From Delphinapterus leucas (lineage: Eukaryota > Chordata > Mammalia > Artiodactyla > Monodontidae): a stretch of 64,000 nucleotides of DNA. The translations under genes and the position numbers were made by a program. This document shows positions 1 through 11,477 of this stretch, piece after piece. Each line of letters opens with the position of its first letter. The stretch's first letter is position 1. The stretch lies in NCBI RefSeq assembly GCF_002288925.2, contig NW_022098076.1, positions 80,766,526 to 80,830,525 of the forward strand, in the 5' to 3' direction. A model generated the notes under the pieces. The model saw only the letters and a program-made list of their open reading frames with translations. It was not told the DNA's origin and ran no database searches.

Positions 1-59
1 CAAGTAGAACTCTTTGTTTCTTACCTGTAGGAGTTTAATGATGTTTCCCCTAAAGTTAC

Positions 60-472
60 ATCTACCTAGCATCTCAGAAAGTGACCTCATTTGAAATAAA
101 AGACTTTGAAAATATATTTAAGGTAAAGACTTCAAGATGAGATCACCCTGGATTAGGGTGGGCCCTGCAGCCAATGACAAATGTCCTTGGAGACAGAAGA
201 GAAGAATACAGAGACACAAGGAAAAAGGCCATGGGAAGATGAGAGAAGACATCAGAATTATGCTGCCACAAGTCAAGGACCATCCAGAGCCATCAGAAGC
301 TGGAAGAAGCCAAGATGTATTTTCCCATAGAGTCTTTGGAGGGAATGTGGCCTTACCAACACTTCGATTTCAGACTGCTGGCCCCCAAAGCTATGAAAGA
401 ATAAATTTCTGATGTTTTAAAAGACACCTAGTTTGTGACAATTTGTTATGGTCGTCACAGGAAACTAATACA
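60..472 (+). mobile_element. MLT1-type (MaLR) solitary LTR
   Basis: The block reads like an ERVL-MaLR LTR: a 'gtgacctcattt' stretch, then 'tagggtgggccc', then a 3' end of 'gaataaatttctgatgttttaa', 'gtgacaatttgttatg' and 'ggaaactaatacac'. The polyadenylation-like aataaa lies about 70 bases before the end, as usual in these LTRs. No internal viral sequence follows, so this is a solo LTR. It is heavily diverged. An open frame inside it (137-412) has no resemblance to a known protein and I treat it as chance. Confidence 0.7.
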
Positions 473-479
473 CCACCTC

Positions 480-1355
480 TTCCAAAACCTGTTATTCCTC
501 AGTCTTCCAAATTCAAGTCAATGATAACTCCATTCTCAAAATGTTGAAGGCATCCATGACTTGTCTTTTTATCTCACATTTAAAATCTAGTTTATTAGCT
601 AATCCTGTTGGTTTTACCTTCCAACTATAACTGAAATTCAACTACTTCTCACCACCACCACTACTATAGCCCTGGTCCAGGACACCTCCATCCTTTGCCC
701 ATCTCAGCAGCAGCCTGCTAGCTGGTCTTCCTAGTTCCACCTTTGGCCCTCCCTTTTACAGAGTGGATTCTTCATGTAGCAGCCAGGGTTATCCTTTTAA
801 AGCTGAGTCAAGCCGCTCCTCCGCTCAAAATTCTTTATGGGTTGGATGTTTGTCTCACTGACAGTTAAATCCAAAGATTCTGCCAACTTCCCCATGATCT
901 GCCACCTCCCAGTGTCACTCAGCTCATTCTCCACCATTCCCCTGACCCCACCTCTGCCCTGATTCCCACACATACAGCTACACTGGTGTCTCTCTCATCA
1001 TCTCGGGGCTTTTGTACCAGATATGTCTTCTGCCTGGAATGTTTTGCATGGTTTGCCCACCTCTTCACTCTCCTTCTGTCTTTGCTGAAATGTCACCTGA
1101 GGCTTTCTCTGATTCCCCTATAAAAATAGCCCCTTTCACTCTCTGTCTCCTTCACTCAGTCTTTTTCATAGTAGTAATCATGACTTGGCATGTTATTTGT
1201 TTATTGCTTGTTGTTATTTATCCACAGCTGCCTCCACCCCTGCCTTGAGTCCAAATCTCGCTAGAGTAAGAGCTGTGTTTTATTCAGGAGTTCAGTATTA
1301 TAACCCCAGCGCCTGGTACACAGCAAGCTCTCAGTAATTATTTATTGAATGAAAG
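480..1355 (+). mobile_element. L2 LINE fragment, 3' part
   Basis: Order and wording follow the L2 consensus on the plus strand: 'agcctgctagctggtcttcct', 'agccagggttatccttttaaa', 'ctgaaatgtcacctgaggctttct', then the 3' terminus 'agcgcctggtacacagcaagctctcagtaattatttattgaatgaa'-like in pieces. The coding frame is destroyed. It is an old, immobile fossil that has kept its 3' end. Confidence 0.7.
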
Positions 1356-2519
1356 GGCAGCTCAGACTGTACCATGAGACTTGTTTGTTAATACTTACTT
1401 TTAATACATCACAAAAAATCAGACATGCTCTCTATAGCTTCTTTATAACCTGTTTGAGAATTTGTCAGTAATTGAATATTATTCTAAAGGAATTAAAAAA
1501 ATTATTTTAACATAGTGGGTTTACAGCTGACTATTTAAATCAATCCACATATGCTGTATCTAAAAAATAATCAGAACACCCAAAAGATAAAAAGACCTTT
1601 CCACCTCTCTAGGATTCTCCATTTGTGACTCAAATTCACACTATTCTCTTATTCAGCTTTCATTTGCTTTTGAAGTTTTTGTTGGCAATTAAGCTGTGAC
1701 CCAGTTAAAATGTAGCAGGTCTGATCTTTGCTCTATTTCTTTTACTTCAATGACATTAAAAATTTTTACAAGGGTGGGAGCCAGAGGAGATGTCAGCTCC
1801 CCTCTGCCCTTCCTCCATCACCCCATTCTTTCCTGTTTTGCTCTGATGGCTACACCCCCTATTAAAGCTGTCTTTGCAAAGCATACCAGACATATGGATG
1901 GCTCAACTGAGGACCCTCAGCCTTGATTTCTCAGCACATTTCACACTTGTACTTCTCCTCTTGGTTATTCATGGTTTTCTCCCTACTCAGAGACTGACCT
2001 CCTCCCCCCTCTCCATAGCATCTGTCCCTCCTGCTCTCTAAGAATGACATTTCTAATCCCAACCTCTCTTGACATCTGTTCCCACAGCCCTGTGTGTCTG
2101 GTGGACATTTTCATTTGAGTGCTTTGTCATTAAATGTATCTAAAAATAAACTTTCTCTATTCTCCATCAGTTTTCCTCTCTGTCTTTCTTTTCTTCTGTC
2201 AGTGGTGTTCTTAATCTCTCAGCCCTACAGGTTCTAAACCACGGGCTCATTAAAAAACTTTTTTCTTCTTGAATTTGTTTTGTTCACCTGGAGTATTCCA
2301 GGCAGTTTTCTTCCTCAAGCTGCTACTCATTCATCAATTCATTTTCATACCTATACCCTCCATTAAAACATGCTTATCACCATGAGCTTAAGTGTTAAGG
2401 ACACTTACATAGGCTATTTGACTCCAGATTTTCCTCATTTGTCAGATACATCAAATTTTTTAAAAATAAAACATCTGATTATTTTATTCTTTCTACCACT
2501 AAACAAGGCTGAAAGTCTT
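1356..2519. other. Intergenic stretch, no gene seen
   Basis: AT-rich near 1380-1600 and pyrimidine-rich near 1780-2200. Short open frames here have no recognisable protein similarity. Parts near 2050-2150 could be very old LINE sequence, but I cannot support a call. Confidence 0.5.
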
Positions 2520-2860
2520 TAGGATCTCCCTAGCCCTATAGATAAAATTTAAACATCTTGGCCTTGAATAACAGGTTTCAGCCCAGTCTTTTGTCCAATA
2601 CTGTCCTAAGGCCTTTTCTTTCCCCAAACTCACTGCTGCAGCCAGTCTGATTTCTCATTGTCCCTGAACCTGCCATGTGCATTTCCACCTACATGCTTTC
2701 ATTCTACTATCCCTTCATTTTTCTGACTCCATCCTATCTGTCTTTTAAAATATAGATCAATCCACCTTTGCAAGTCCCATCAGCCTTCAATTATTTCTCT
2801 TTCCTCAGAGTTCTTTTCTAGCACTTATTGTCCATGAATTTCAAATGTATTGTAGATATC
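2520..2860 (+). mobile_element. Probable old L2-like LINE fragment
   Basis: Pieces such as 'taaaatttaaacatcttggcctt' in the place of the L2 'aatccaaactcctta..ggcctac' region, and a pyrimidine-rich tail with 'tagcacttattg', follow the order of an L2 3' half. Divergence is high, so the call is tentative. Confidence 0.4.
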
Positions 2861-2880
2861 TTTTTATATTCTTCCCAAGT

Positions 2881-5780
2881 TTTTTTTTTTAACATCTTTA
2901 TTGTATAATTGCTTTACATTGTTGTGTTAGTTGCTGCTGTGTAACGAAGTGAGTCAGCTATACCTACACATATATCCCCATATCCTCTCCCTCTTGCGTC
3001 TCCCTCCCCCCCTCCCTATCCCACCCCTCTAGGCGGTCACAAAGCACTGAGCTGATCTCTCTGGGCAATGCAGCTGCTTCCCACTAGCTACCTATTTTAC
3101 CTTTGGTAGTGGATATATGTCCATGCCACTCTCTCACTTCGTCTCAGCTTACCCATCCCCCTCCCCGTGTCCTCAAGTGCATTCTCTACGTCTGTGTCTT
3201 TATTCCTGTCCTGCCCCTAGGTTCTTCAGAACTTTTTTTTTAGATTCCATATATATGTGTTAGCATACAATATTTGTTTTTCTCTTTCTGACTTACTTCA
3301 CTCTGTATGACAGCCTCTAGGTCCACCCACCTCACTACAAATAACTCAGTATCATTTCTTTTTATGGCTGAGTAATATTCCATTGTATATATGTGCCACA
3401 TCTTCTTTACCCATTCATCTGTTGATGGACACTTAGGTTGTTGCCATGTCCTGGCTATTGTAAATAGTGCTTCAGTGAACATTGTGGTACATGACTCTTT
3501 TTGAATTATGGTTTTCTCAGGGTATATGCCCAGTAGTGGGATTGCTGGGTCATATGGTAGTTCTATTTTTAGTTTTTTAAGGAACCTCCATACTGTCCTC
3601 CATAGTGGCTGTATCAATTTACATTCCCACCAACAGTGCAAGAGGGTTCCCTTTTCTCCACACCCTCTCCAGCATTTATTGTTTGTAGATGTCTTGATGA
3701 TGGCCGTTCTGACCGGTGTGAGGTGATACCTCATTGTAGTTTTGATTTGCATTTCTCTAATGATTAGTGATATTGAGGATCTTTTCATGTGTTTGTTGGC
3801 AATCTGTATGTCTTTGGAGAAATGTCTATTTAGATCATCTGCCCATTTTTGGATTGGGTTGTTTGTTTTTTTGATATTGAGCTGCATGAGCTGCTTGTAT
3901 ATTTTGGAGATTAATCCTTTGTCAGGTGCTTCATTTGCAAATATTTTCTCCCATTCTGAAGGCTGTCTTTTCATCTTGCTTATAGTTTCCTTTGCTGTAC
4001 AAAAGCTTTTAAGTTTCATTAGGTCCCATTTGTTTATTTTTGTTTTTATTTCCATTTCTCTAGGAGGTGGGTCAAAAAGGATCTTGCTGTGATTTATGTC
4101 ATAGAGTGTCTGCCTATGTTTTCCTCTAAGAGTTTCATAATGTCTGGCCTTACATTTAGGTCCTTAATCCATTTTGAGTTTATTTTTCTGTATGGTGTTA
4201 GGAAGTGTTCTAATTTCATTATTTTACATGTAGCTGTCCAGTTTTCCCAGCACCACTTATTGAAGAGGCTGCCTTTTCTCCATTGTATATTCTTGCCTAC
4301 TTTATCAAAGATAAGGTGACCATATATGCGTGGGTTTATCTCTGGGCTTTCTATCCTGCTCCGTTGATCTATATTTCTGTTTTTGTGCCAGTACCATACT
4401 GTCTTGATTACTGTAGCTTTGTAGTATAGTCTGAAGACAGGGAGCCTGTTTTCTCCAGCTCCATTTTTCTTTCTCAAGATTGCTTTGGCTATTCGGGGTC
4501 TTTTGTGTTTCCATACAAACTGTGAAATTTTTTGTTCTAGTTCTGTGAAAAATGCCATTGGCAGTTTGATAGGGATTGCATTGAATCTGTAGATTGCTTT
4601 GGGTAGTATAGTCATTTTCACAATGTTGATTTTTCCAATCCAATAACATGGTATATCCCTCCATCTGTTTGTATCATCTTTAATTTCTTTCATCATTTTC
4701 TTATAGTTTTCTGCACACAGGTCTTTTGTCTCCTTAGGTAGGTTTATTCCTAGGTATTTTATTCTTTTTGTTGCAATGGTAAATGGGAGTGCTTCCTTAA
4801 TTTCACTTTCAGATTTTTCATCATTAGTGTATAGGAATGCAAGAGACTTCTGTGCATTAATTTTGTACCCTGATACTTTACCAAATTCATTGATTAGTTC
4901 CAGCAGTTTTCTGGTAGTATCTTTAAGATTCTCTGTGTATAGTATCATGTTATGTGCAAACAGTGACAGTTTTACTTCTTCTTTTCTGATTTGGATTCCT
5001 TTTATTTCTTCTTCTTCTCTGATTGCTGAGACTAAAACTTCCAAAACTATGTTGAATAATAGTGGTGAGAGTGGGCAACCTTGTCTTGTTCCTGATCTTA
5101 GTGGAAATGGTTTCAGTTTTTCACCTTTGATAACAATGTTGGCTGTGGGTATATATGGCCTTTATTATGTTGAGATAAGTTCCCTCTATGCTTACTTTCT
5201 GGAGAGTTTTTATCATAAATGGGTGTTGAATTTTGTCAGAAGCTTTTTCTGCATCTATTGAGATGATCATATGGTTTTTCTTCTTCAGTTTGTTAATATG
5301 GTGTATCACATTGATTGATTTGCGTATATTGAAGAATCCTTGCATTCTTGGAATAAACCCCTGTTGATCCTGGTGTATGATCCTTTTAATGTGCTGTTGG
5401 ATTCTGTTTGCTGCCATTTTGTTGAGGATTTTTGAATCTATGTTCATCAGAGATATTGGCCTGTAGTTTTCTTTTTTTTGTAACATCTTTGTCTGGTTTT
5501 GGTATCAGGGTGATGGTGGCCTTGTAGAGTGAGTTTGGGAGTGTCCCTCCCTCTGCTATATTTTGGAAGATTTTGAGAAGAATTTGTGTTAGCTGTTCTC
5601 TAAATATTTGATAGAACTTGCCTGTGAAGCCATGTGGTCCTGGACTTTTGTTTGTTGGAAGATTTTTAATCACAGTTTCAATTTCAGTGCTTGTGATTGG
5701 TCTGCTTATATTTTCTGTTTCTTCCTGGTTCAGTCTTGGAAGGTTGTGCTTTTCTAAGAATTTGTCCATTTCTTCCAGGT
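2881..5780 (-). mobile_element. L1 retrotransposon, 5'-truncated, 2.9 kb
   Basis: On the minus strand it runs from ORF2 (5780) to the 3'UTR and ends in an A-tail, seen as T10 at 2881-2890. The 3'UTR lies at about 2891-3239 and ORF2 at 3240-5769. The 5' end stops inside ORF2, in a segment that the fuller copy at 35.7-43 kb carries further. I could not find a convincing target-site duplication: the flanks 'attcttcccaag' and 'attccatccaaa' match only weakly. ORF2 is broken, so the copy is dead. Confidence 0.93.
3240..5769 (-). pseudogene. L1 ORF2 remnant (reverse transcriptase and C-terminal domain)
   Basis: In an active L1, ORF2 makes an endonuclease and reverse transcriptase that copies L1 RNA into nicked chromosomal DNA. 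This copy keeps only the reverse transcriptase and C-terminal part. Open pieces are 5386-5769, 5121-5486, 4094-5044 and 3240-4055, in more than one frame. The first frame shift falls at an A-run near 5486, after the residues KDVTKK. The finger and palm motifs are recognisable: [30 protein letters not shown] and [20 protein letters not shown]. The catalytic FADDM motif reads FAHNM at 4946-4960, so both aspartates are lost. That change alone abolishes polymerase chemistry, apart from the frameshifts. Opposite-strand open frames here are antisense shadows. Confidence 0.9.
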
Positions 5781-5934
5781 CTCAAAATTCCATCCAAATT
5801 GTGGCAAGAAAATGTTTGTGCATTTTCTTTTTCATTCCCATTAAATGTTAATAATTTCAAAGAAACTTGAGGACTTAACACTATTTCATATGAAGATTAA
5901 CCTCTAGTCTCACTCTATTATGCTTCTCTGTTGA

Positions 5935-6423
5935 AAGCAGAATAGTGACCCTCTAGAGATGTCTACACCCTAATTATGGGAATCTGAGAATAAGGTATCT
6001 TATGTGGCAAAAGGGAGTTTGTAGATGTGATTAAAGTTAAGGACCTTGAAATGGGGAGAGTACCTTGGATTATTCAGGTGAGTTCAACCTAATCACATAA
6101 ATCCTTAAAAGTGGATTTTCTAGCTGAGGTCAAAGGGATATATAACTAAGGAAGAGGGATATGCAATATTGCTGACTTTGAAGATAAAGGAAGAGGGCTC
6201 AGAGCCAAGGAGTGTAGGCAGCCTCTAGGAGCTGGAAAAGGCAAGAGAACAGATTTTTTCTAGAGCATCTGGAAAGCAGCATAGTCCTCCTGATGACACT
6301 TTTATTTTAGCCCAGCAAGACCTGTGTTCTGATTTCCAGAGTTGTAGAATAATAAATTCAAATTGTTTTGAGCCACTATATTTATGGTAATTTGTTATAG
6401 CAGCAATAGAAAATTAATACACT
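5935..6423 (+). mobile_element. MLT1-type (MaLR) solitary LTR
   Basis: Close in order to the MaLR consensus: 'gatgtctacaccctaatt', 'ttatgtggcaaaagggag', 'gccaaggagtgtaggcagcc', 'gcctctaggagctggaaaag', 'agaataataaattcaaattg', 'ggtaatttgttatagcagca' and a 3' end in 'aaattaatacac'. The adenylation-like aataaa lies about 70 bases before the end. No internal retroviral region follows. It is better preserved than the LTR at 60-472. Confidence 0.8.
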
Positions 6424-7900
6424 CCCTCACTAGACTGCATAAATCTACCCACATAATGTCAGGTACATCTCTCTGTACAAAGCATTTGCTGTATAAATGA
6501 TTTTATAATATTGCAAAGTATGGATCTTGAAGCTCTTTTAGTAAAATAGAAATTCTACCAATCTATGTTTTTGTGCATTGGTAGGTCTCAAAATAAAATA
6601 AACATGTTTGGAAATCTGAATTTAAATCCTCCCTTTCTTCTAAATGAATTGCCTCGTTCTCCATTTTGTTTGAATTAATGCTATCAATAAAAATATACAT
6701 GTCTGACCTTAGAGAAAATGTATTTCTGTTAAACTAGTCAAATTTCATAGTTATCCTTATGTCCTGGGTACTTCTTTCACTGAGTGCTGAGTTGGGAGAA
6801 TAGATTTTGTTTTGAGGATGGAAGAAAGGCATGTCGGGGTCAGCAAGGCATGTGGGGGCAGTTTGCCTGATCTGTTCAAATATTGTGCCAGGCTCCCCAC
6901 TGAGACAGTCTCAGCCTGAATATTAGAAGCAGGTGGTAAAAATTATAATGGGAGAACTTTCTACAATGAGAGAGTACAGGGCTTAAAAGCAGACCTGTGA
7001 AGTAGCCAGCATCTCCTCGGGGGAGTGACCAATGCTGATATCCAAGAAAGCAAGCAATGTTGTTCCCACTGTGAAAATGACAGTGCTGAGCCTTCGCCAA
7101 GGTTTACCAGGGTATTTCTCAGCAGCTGAGGAATACTGGAAGAAAGGGATAATATGTTACTACCTCCATGAGAGCCTTATAGGAACTCTTGCCAATTTTC
7201 CTCCCTCAATTCTTTCTCAAGGACTACAGGTAATATGCTGTAGCCTTATGAAATGAGACCAAGGTGATCAGGTGCTTTTAGTGCTACTTTCCTGGTCTTT
7301 TCTCCTGCTAATAATCTTTGTCTCCTGTTATTTTAATAGCATCTTATCATATTAAATTTGGTGAAGGAATGCAAATCTCACAAAACAAAAAATGAGGTGG
7401 TTGAAATCACTGACTCGGAAGAAGCAATGTTAATTTTCAGAAGAATGTTACCCTAGTGACTTCTAGATTAGAGTCCCCTTTATTTTATCCTGGTCATATA
7501 TCAAGATTTATTTTACACATTAATGAATTGGTCAGTGATAAGCTAAGTATCATTAAATAAAACAACAAATTATAACTCAACAGAACCACACATTAATTTT
7601 TTTTCTCTGTTCTCTATTTCAAGGGGAAAAAATAATGACCTCCAAACAAGCTTGCAAAAGCTTATTATTTTTTAGAATTCTCTTTAAAGCCACTCTTGAC
7701 GTCTGCTATGTTGTCAGTACAGACTCAAGAATAACTCACAAGACATCACATTCTGTATACATTGGTGATATGTATTTAAAATAATGGTCCTGAGCCTCTT
7801 GTAGCATCAGGTAAACAGCAGAGATTGACATTTTCTCTGTACTCATAGTTAATAAAGTAGTAATGAAGTGTAGTACATTTTAGGGAGGTATTTTTCAAAA
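6424..7900. other. Unique intergenic stretch, no gene seen
   Basis: Moderately AT-rich and without recognisable repeat ends. Overlapping open frames of about 74 codons on both strands (6876-7256) show no domain, signal or splice framing that I can support. I see no RNA gene. Confidence 0.5.
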
Positions 7901-7904
7901 AAGG

Positions 7905-8785
7905 TGAAATTAAAGATGGTGCCCATCTCAGTAAATTGCACATCACCTGCTCCGTTTCTCAGACTGACAACTCTGGAGACATGCTTACTTTCTCTCTTCT
8001 TCATGCACTCCACATTCAATCCATTAGCCTATCCCATTGGATCTACCTTCAAAATAGACTGGGAATCTAACCATGTCTTATTACCTGTAATAGTAAATCC
8101 CTACACCCAGTCCATATCATGTCTCACTTGTACTGCTGCAGTATCCTCCCAACAGATCCCCCACTGCCCCCTTGACCTGCTATTCTCCACACAGCAGCCA
8201 ACACGATCCTTTTAAAATGTAAGTCAGATCATTATACACCTCTTCTCAAGACCTGCAGTGGCTCCCTACTTCACTCAGAGTAAAATCCTGTCTTTGCCCT
8301 GTCCTGCAAGGCCTACATGGTCTGGCCCTCTGATACCTCTTTGGCCCCATCCCTCTCCCTTCATACACTGCTCCAGCCACACTAGCTTCCTTGCAGGCTC
8401 CTGCCTTAAGACCTTTACACCTGCTATTTCATCTGCCTCAGATTATTCCAATCTCCCAAGAAACACACAGGGATCATTCTCTCTCTTCTTTTATGGTTTC
8501 TGCTCAGATGCAGCTTTTCAGGAGAGATTTTCCCTAATCATTCTTCCTAAAAATAGTCTTTTCCTATCCCCTTACCCCGTATATCTTTCTTCATGGTACT
8601 TATTGCTACTTGACATATCATATATATATCTAATTACTGGTTTATTATTTTACTTCTCCTCCAGAATATAAGACCCTTGAGGGTAGAGTGTATGTTTTTT
8701 TTTACTGTTGCATTTCCAGCATTTGGAACAGTTCCTACTTAGCACTGAAAAGATGCTCAATAAACTTTTGTTGCATGAGTATATG
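7905..8785 (+). mobile_element. L2 LINE fragment, long and 3'-complete
   Basis: Runs through the L2 order: 'tgctgcagtatcctccc', 'acacagcagccaacacgatc', 'cagtggctccctacttcac', 'caaggcctacatggtctggc', 'cctgccttaagacctttaca', and the 3' end 'agatgctcaataaacttttg'. The reading frame is interrupted, so the 103- and 137-codon open pieces (7904-8671) are L2 relics, not genes. It is one of two long L2 blocks in the window. Confidence 0.75.
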
Positions 8786-9040
8786 AATAATGGTGAACGG
8801 AAGAGGACTGAGAAGCTAATAATACACAACCTGAACAACAGATAACAGAAATAAGTTGAGTCAGCTTTCAGTTAACAAGAAAGGTCAACTGAATAGAAAA
8901 TATCATTCTCCAAATTCATTGAGGTTTTATGCTACTAGAAAATTTCTTGAATCATTTTGTATTTTCCTTAGAATTATCAACCCTGATATGGCAGATAAAT
9001 TTTAGCTCCTTGGGAGAAAAATGTCATGCTAGTAAGATCT

Positions 9041-9475
9041 TGGGGGTGGGTCGTCTCCAAAGACGACCACCAACAATGCCTTGCATCCCTCAAACTTGGC
9101 TGATCTTGTGACTCATTTGGCCAATAGATTATGATGCATATGATATACTACCAGTTCCAGATCTAGGCCTTAAGAGACCTTGTGCAAACTTCCATTTTGT
9201 CCTCTTAGAAGCCAGACACCATGTACAAAAGTTTAGGCTAGATTATTGAATGATGACTGTCCACAAAAGGAGAGAGCATGTGGAAGAGCACTGAGTTATC
9301 TCATATGACAGTCAGCACCCAGGCACCTATGCATCTGTGAGGGCAACTGTCGTGAGTCCTCCAGCCCCAGTTAAATCACCCCAGCCAGTACCACAAGAAA
9401 AGAGAGGTGCAGCTGTCCCTGCCAGCTCTTAGCTATCATAGGCATACCGGGGGAGGCCAGGGATTTACTCTTTGC
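9041..9475 (+). mobile_element. Diverged MaLR-like LTR
   Basis: Contains phrases typical of a MaLR LTR group: 'atttggccaatagattatga', 'ccagttccagatctaggcct', 'taagagaccttgtgcaaact', 'gaaggagagagcatgtgg'-like wording and an 'agttaaatcaccccagcc' segment. The usual 3' end with aataaa is not recognisable before the TG repeat, so it may be truncated. Confidence 0.5.
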
Positions 9476-9498
9476 AAACTATGATCAGGCTTAGTAAA

Positions 9499-9500
<2 letters not shown>

Positions 9501-9543
<43 letters not shown>

Positions 9544-9567
9544 ATATATATAAATATATATATATAA
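9501..9567. repeat. (TG)19 microsatellite followed by TA-rich repeat
   Basis: Bases 9501-9538 are 19 uninterrupted TG units, followed by 'ta' and then TA-rich sequence (aatatatatata and a second run) to 9567. Pure TG runs of this length are normally length-polymorphic. Alternating purine-pyrimidine sequence can also adopt Z-DNA. Confidence 0.97.
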
Positions 9568-9921
9568 CTTTGTAAATACACTTTGTAAATATATCTACGC
9601 ATGTTTTTGTCTTTATTTTATTAAAAAGATTGATATAAATACCTCACTGATAAAGACTTGGCAATAATGTTCTATTGCATTTAAATAATAGCCTAGGAGA
9701 CTCCCAGTTTTCAAATACCACCCATTTAATTGTCTTTACTTCTTTATTTATTTTCAGTGAAGTAGAAAATTCTTTATTTTCCAAAGAAAAGTGTGAAAGG
9801 TCCTTCAATATTCCTCTGAAATCCTGGAACTCCAGAGCATATAAAATTCCTCTGTCCACTCCTTCCATCTTCTGCTCCTATTTTGAAGAGTTGACAAAGT
9901 GCAAGCAAATGTGAAATCAAG
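9568..9921. other. Intergenic stretch, no gene seen
   Basis: AT-rich. Opposed short open frames overlap at 9644-9914 with no recognisable product. Confidence 0.5.
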
Positions 9922-10200
9922 GGATATATATATATCCTCATATCCCCTCCCTCTTGTGTCTCTCTCCCACCCTCCCTATCCCACCCCTCTAGGTGGTCAC
10001 AAAGCACCGAGCTGATCTCCCTTTACTATGTGGCTGCTCCCTACTAGCTATCTATCTTACATTTGGCAGTGTATATATGCCAATGCCACTCTCACTTTGT
10101 CCCAGCTTATCCTTCCCCCTTCCCGTGTCCTCAAGTGCATTCTCTACACCTATGTCTTTATCCCTGTCCTTCCCCTAGGTTCTTCAGAACCTTTTTTTTT

Positions 10201-10695
10201 TTAAATTCCATATATATGTGTAAGCATACGGTATTTGTTTTTCTCTTTCTGACTTACTTCACTCTGTACGACAGACTCTAGGTCCATCCACCTCATTACA
10301 AATAACTTAATTTTGTTTCTTTTTATAGCTGAGTAATATTCCATTGTATATATGTGCCACATCTTCTTTATCCATTCATCTTTCAGTGGACACTTAGGTT
10401 GCTTCCATGTCCTGGCTATTGTAAATAGGGCTGCAATGAACATTGTGGTACATGACTCTTTCTGAATTATGGTTTTCTCAGGGTATATGCCCAGTAGTGG
10501 GATTGCTGGGTCACATGGTAGTTCTATTTTTAGTTTTTTAAGGAACCTCCATACTGTCCTCCATAGTGGCTGTATCAGTTTACATTCCCACCAACAGTGT
10601 AAGAGGGTTCCCTTTTCTCCACACCCTCTCCAGCATTTATTGTTTGTAGATTTTTTGATGATGACCATTCTGACTGGTGTGAGTTGAAACCTCAT
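10201..10695 (-). pseudogene. L1 ORF2 C-terminal fragment, 164 codons
   Basis: This uninterrupted piece encodes the cysteine-containing C-terminal region of L1 ORF2p. It includes [20 protein letters not shown] (a CxxC..HxxxxC-like spacing), [20 protein letters not shown] and [13 protein letters not shown], then ends at the usual stop before the 3'UTR. In an active element this part binds RNA and supports reverse transcription. Here the upstream coding sequence is cut by the SINE at 10705-10900 and the rest of ORF2 is missing, so no functional protein is possible. Its first Met lies just before the SINE target-site copy and is not the real ORF2 start. Confidence 0.88.
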
Positions 10696-10704
10696 TGTAG
10701 TTTT

Positions 10705-10900
10705 TTTTTTTCTTTAAAGTATTTATTTATTCATTTGGTTGCACCGGGTCTTACTTGCAGCACACGGGCTCCTTAGTTGTGGCATGCAAACTCTTAGTTG
10801 CGGCATGCATGTGGGATCCAGTTCCCGGACCAGGGATCAAACCCGGGCCCCCTGCATTGGGAGCACAGAGTCTTATCCACTGCGCCACCAGGGAAGTCCC
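10705..10900 (-). mobile_element. CHR-type tRNA-derived SINE, nested in L1
   Basis: On the minus strand the head reads gggacttccctggtggcgca, with a B-box-like GGTTTGATCCC, then a tRNA-unrelated body and an A-rich tail (T-run at 10701-10711). The target-site duplication 'tcattgtagtttt' is perfect at 10692-10704 and 10901-10913. The SINE therefore landed in the L1 after the L1 was in place. The head and body differ from the younger copies, so it belongs to an older CHR subtype. Confidence 0.93.
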
Positions 10901-11477
10901 TCATTGTAGTTTTGATTTGCATTTCTCTAATGATTAGTGATGTTGAGCATCGTTTCATGTGTTTGTTGGCAATCTGTATATCTTTTTTGGAGAAATGTCT
11001 ATTTAGGTCTTCTGCCCATTTTTGGATTGGGTTGTTTGTTTTTATGATATTGAGCTGTATGAGATGCTTGTATATTTTGGAGATTAATCCTTTGTCAGTT
11101 GCTTCATTTGCAAATATTTTCTCTCATTCTGAGGGTTGTCTTTTTGTCTTGTTTATGGTTTCCTTTGCTGTGCAAAAGCATTTAAGTTTCATTAGGTGCC
11201 ATTTGTTTATTTTTGTTTTTATTTCCATTTCTCTAGGAGGCAGGTCAAAAAGGATCTTGCTGTGATTTATGTCATAGAGTGTTCTGCCTATGTTTTCCTC
11301 TAAGAGTTTTATAGTGTCTGACCTTACATTTACGTCTTTAATCCATTTTGAGTTTATTTTTCTGTATGGTGTTAGAGAGTGTTCTCATTTCATTCTTTTA
11401 CATGTAGCTGTCCAGTTTTCCCAGCACCACTTATTGAAGAGGCTGTCTTTTCTTCACTGTATATTCTTGCCTCCACT

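Larger units (their letters stand above)
9922..11477 (-). mobile_element. L1 fragment split by a SINE
   Basis: Minus-strand L1 covering the distal 3'UTR (about 9922-10200) and the ORF2 C-terminal region up to 11477. Homology to the copies at 2.9 and 35.7 kb stops at both ends. The terminal 3'UTR and A-tail seen in those copies are absent, so the 3' end was lost or recombined. A CHR-type SINE sits at 10705-10900. No L1 target-site duplication is visible. Confidence 0.9.

Noticed and set aside
3508..4319. Plus-strand open frames ([15 protein letters not shown] type)
   Set aside because: They are antisense shadows of the L1 ORF2 C-terminus. The same shadows appear at 10469 and 36388.
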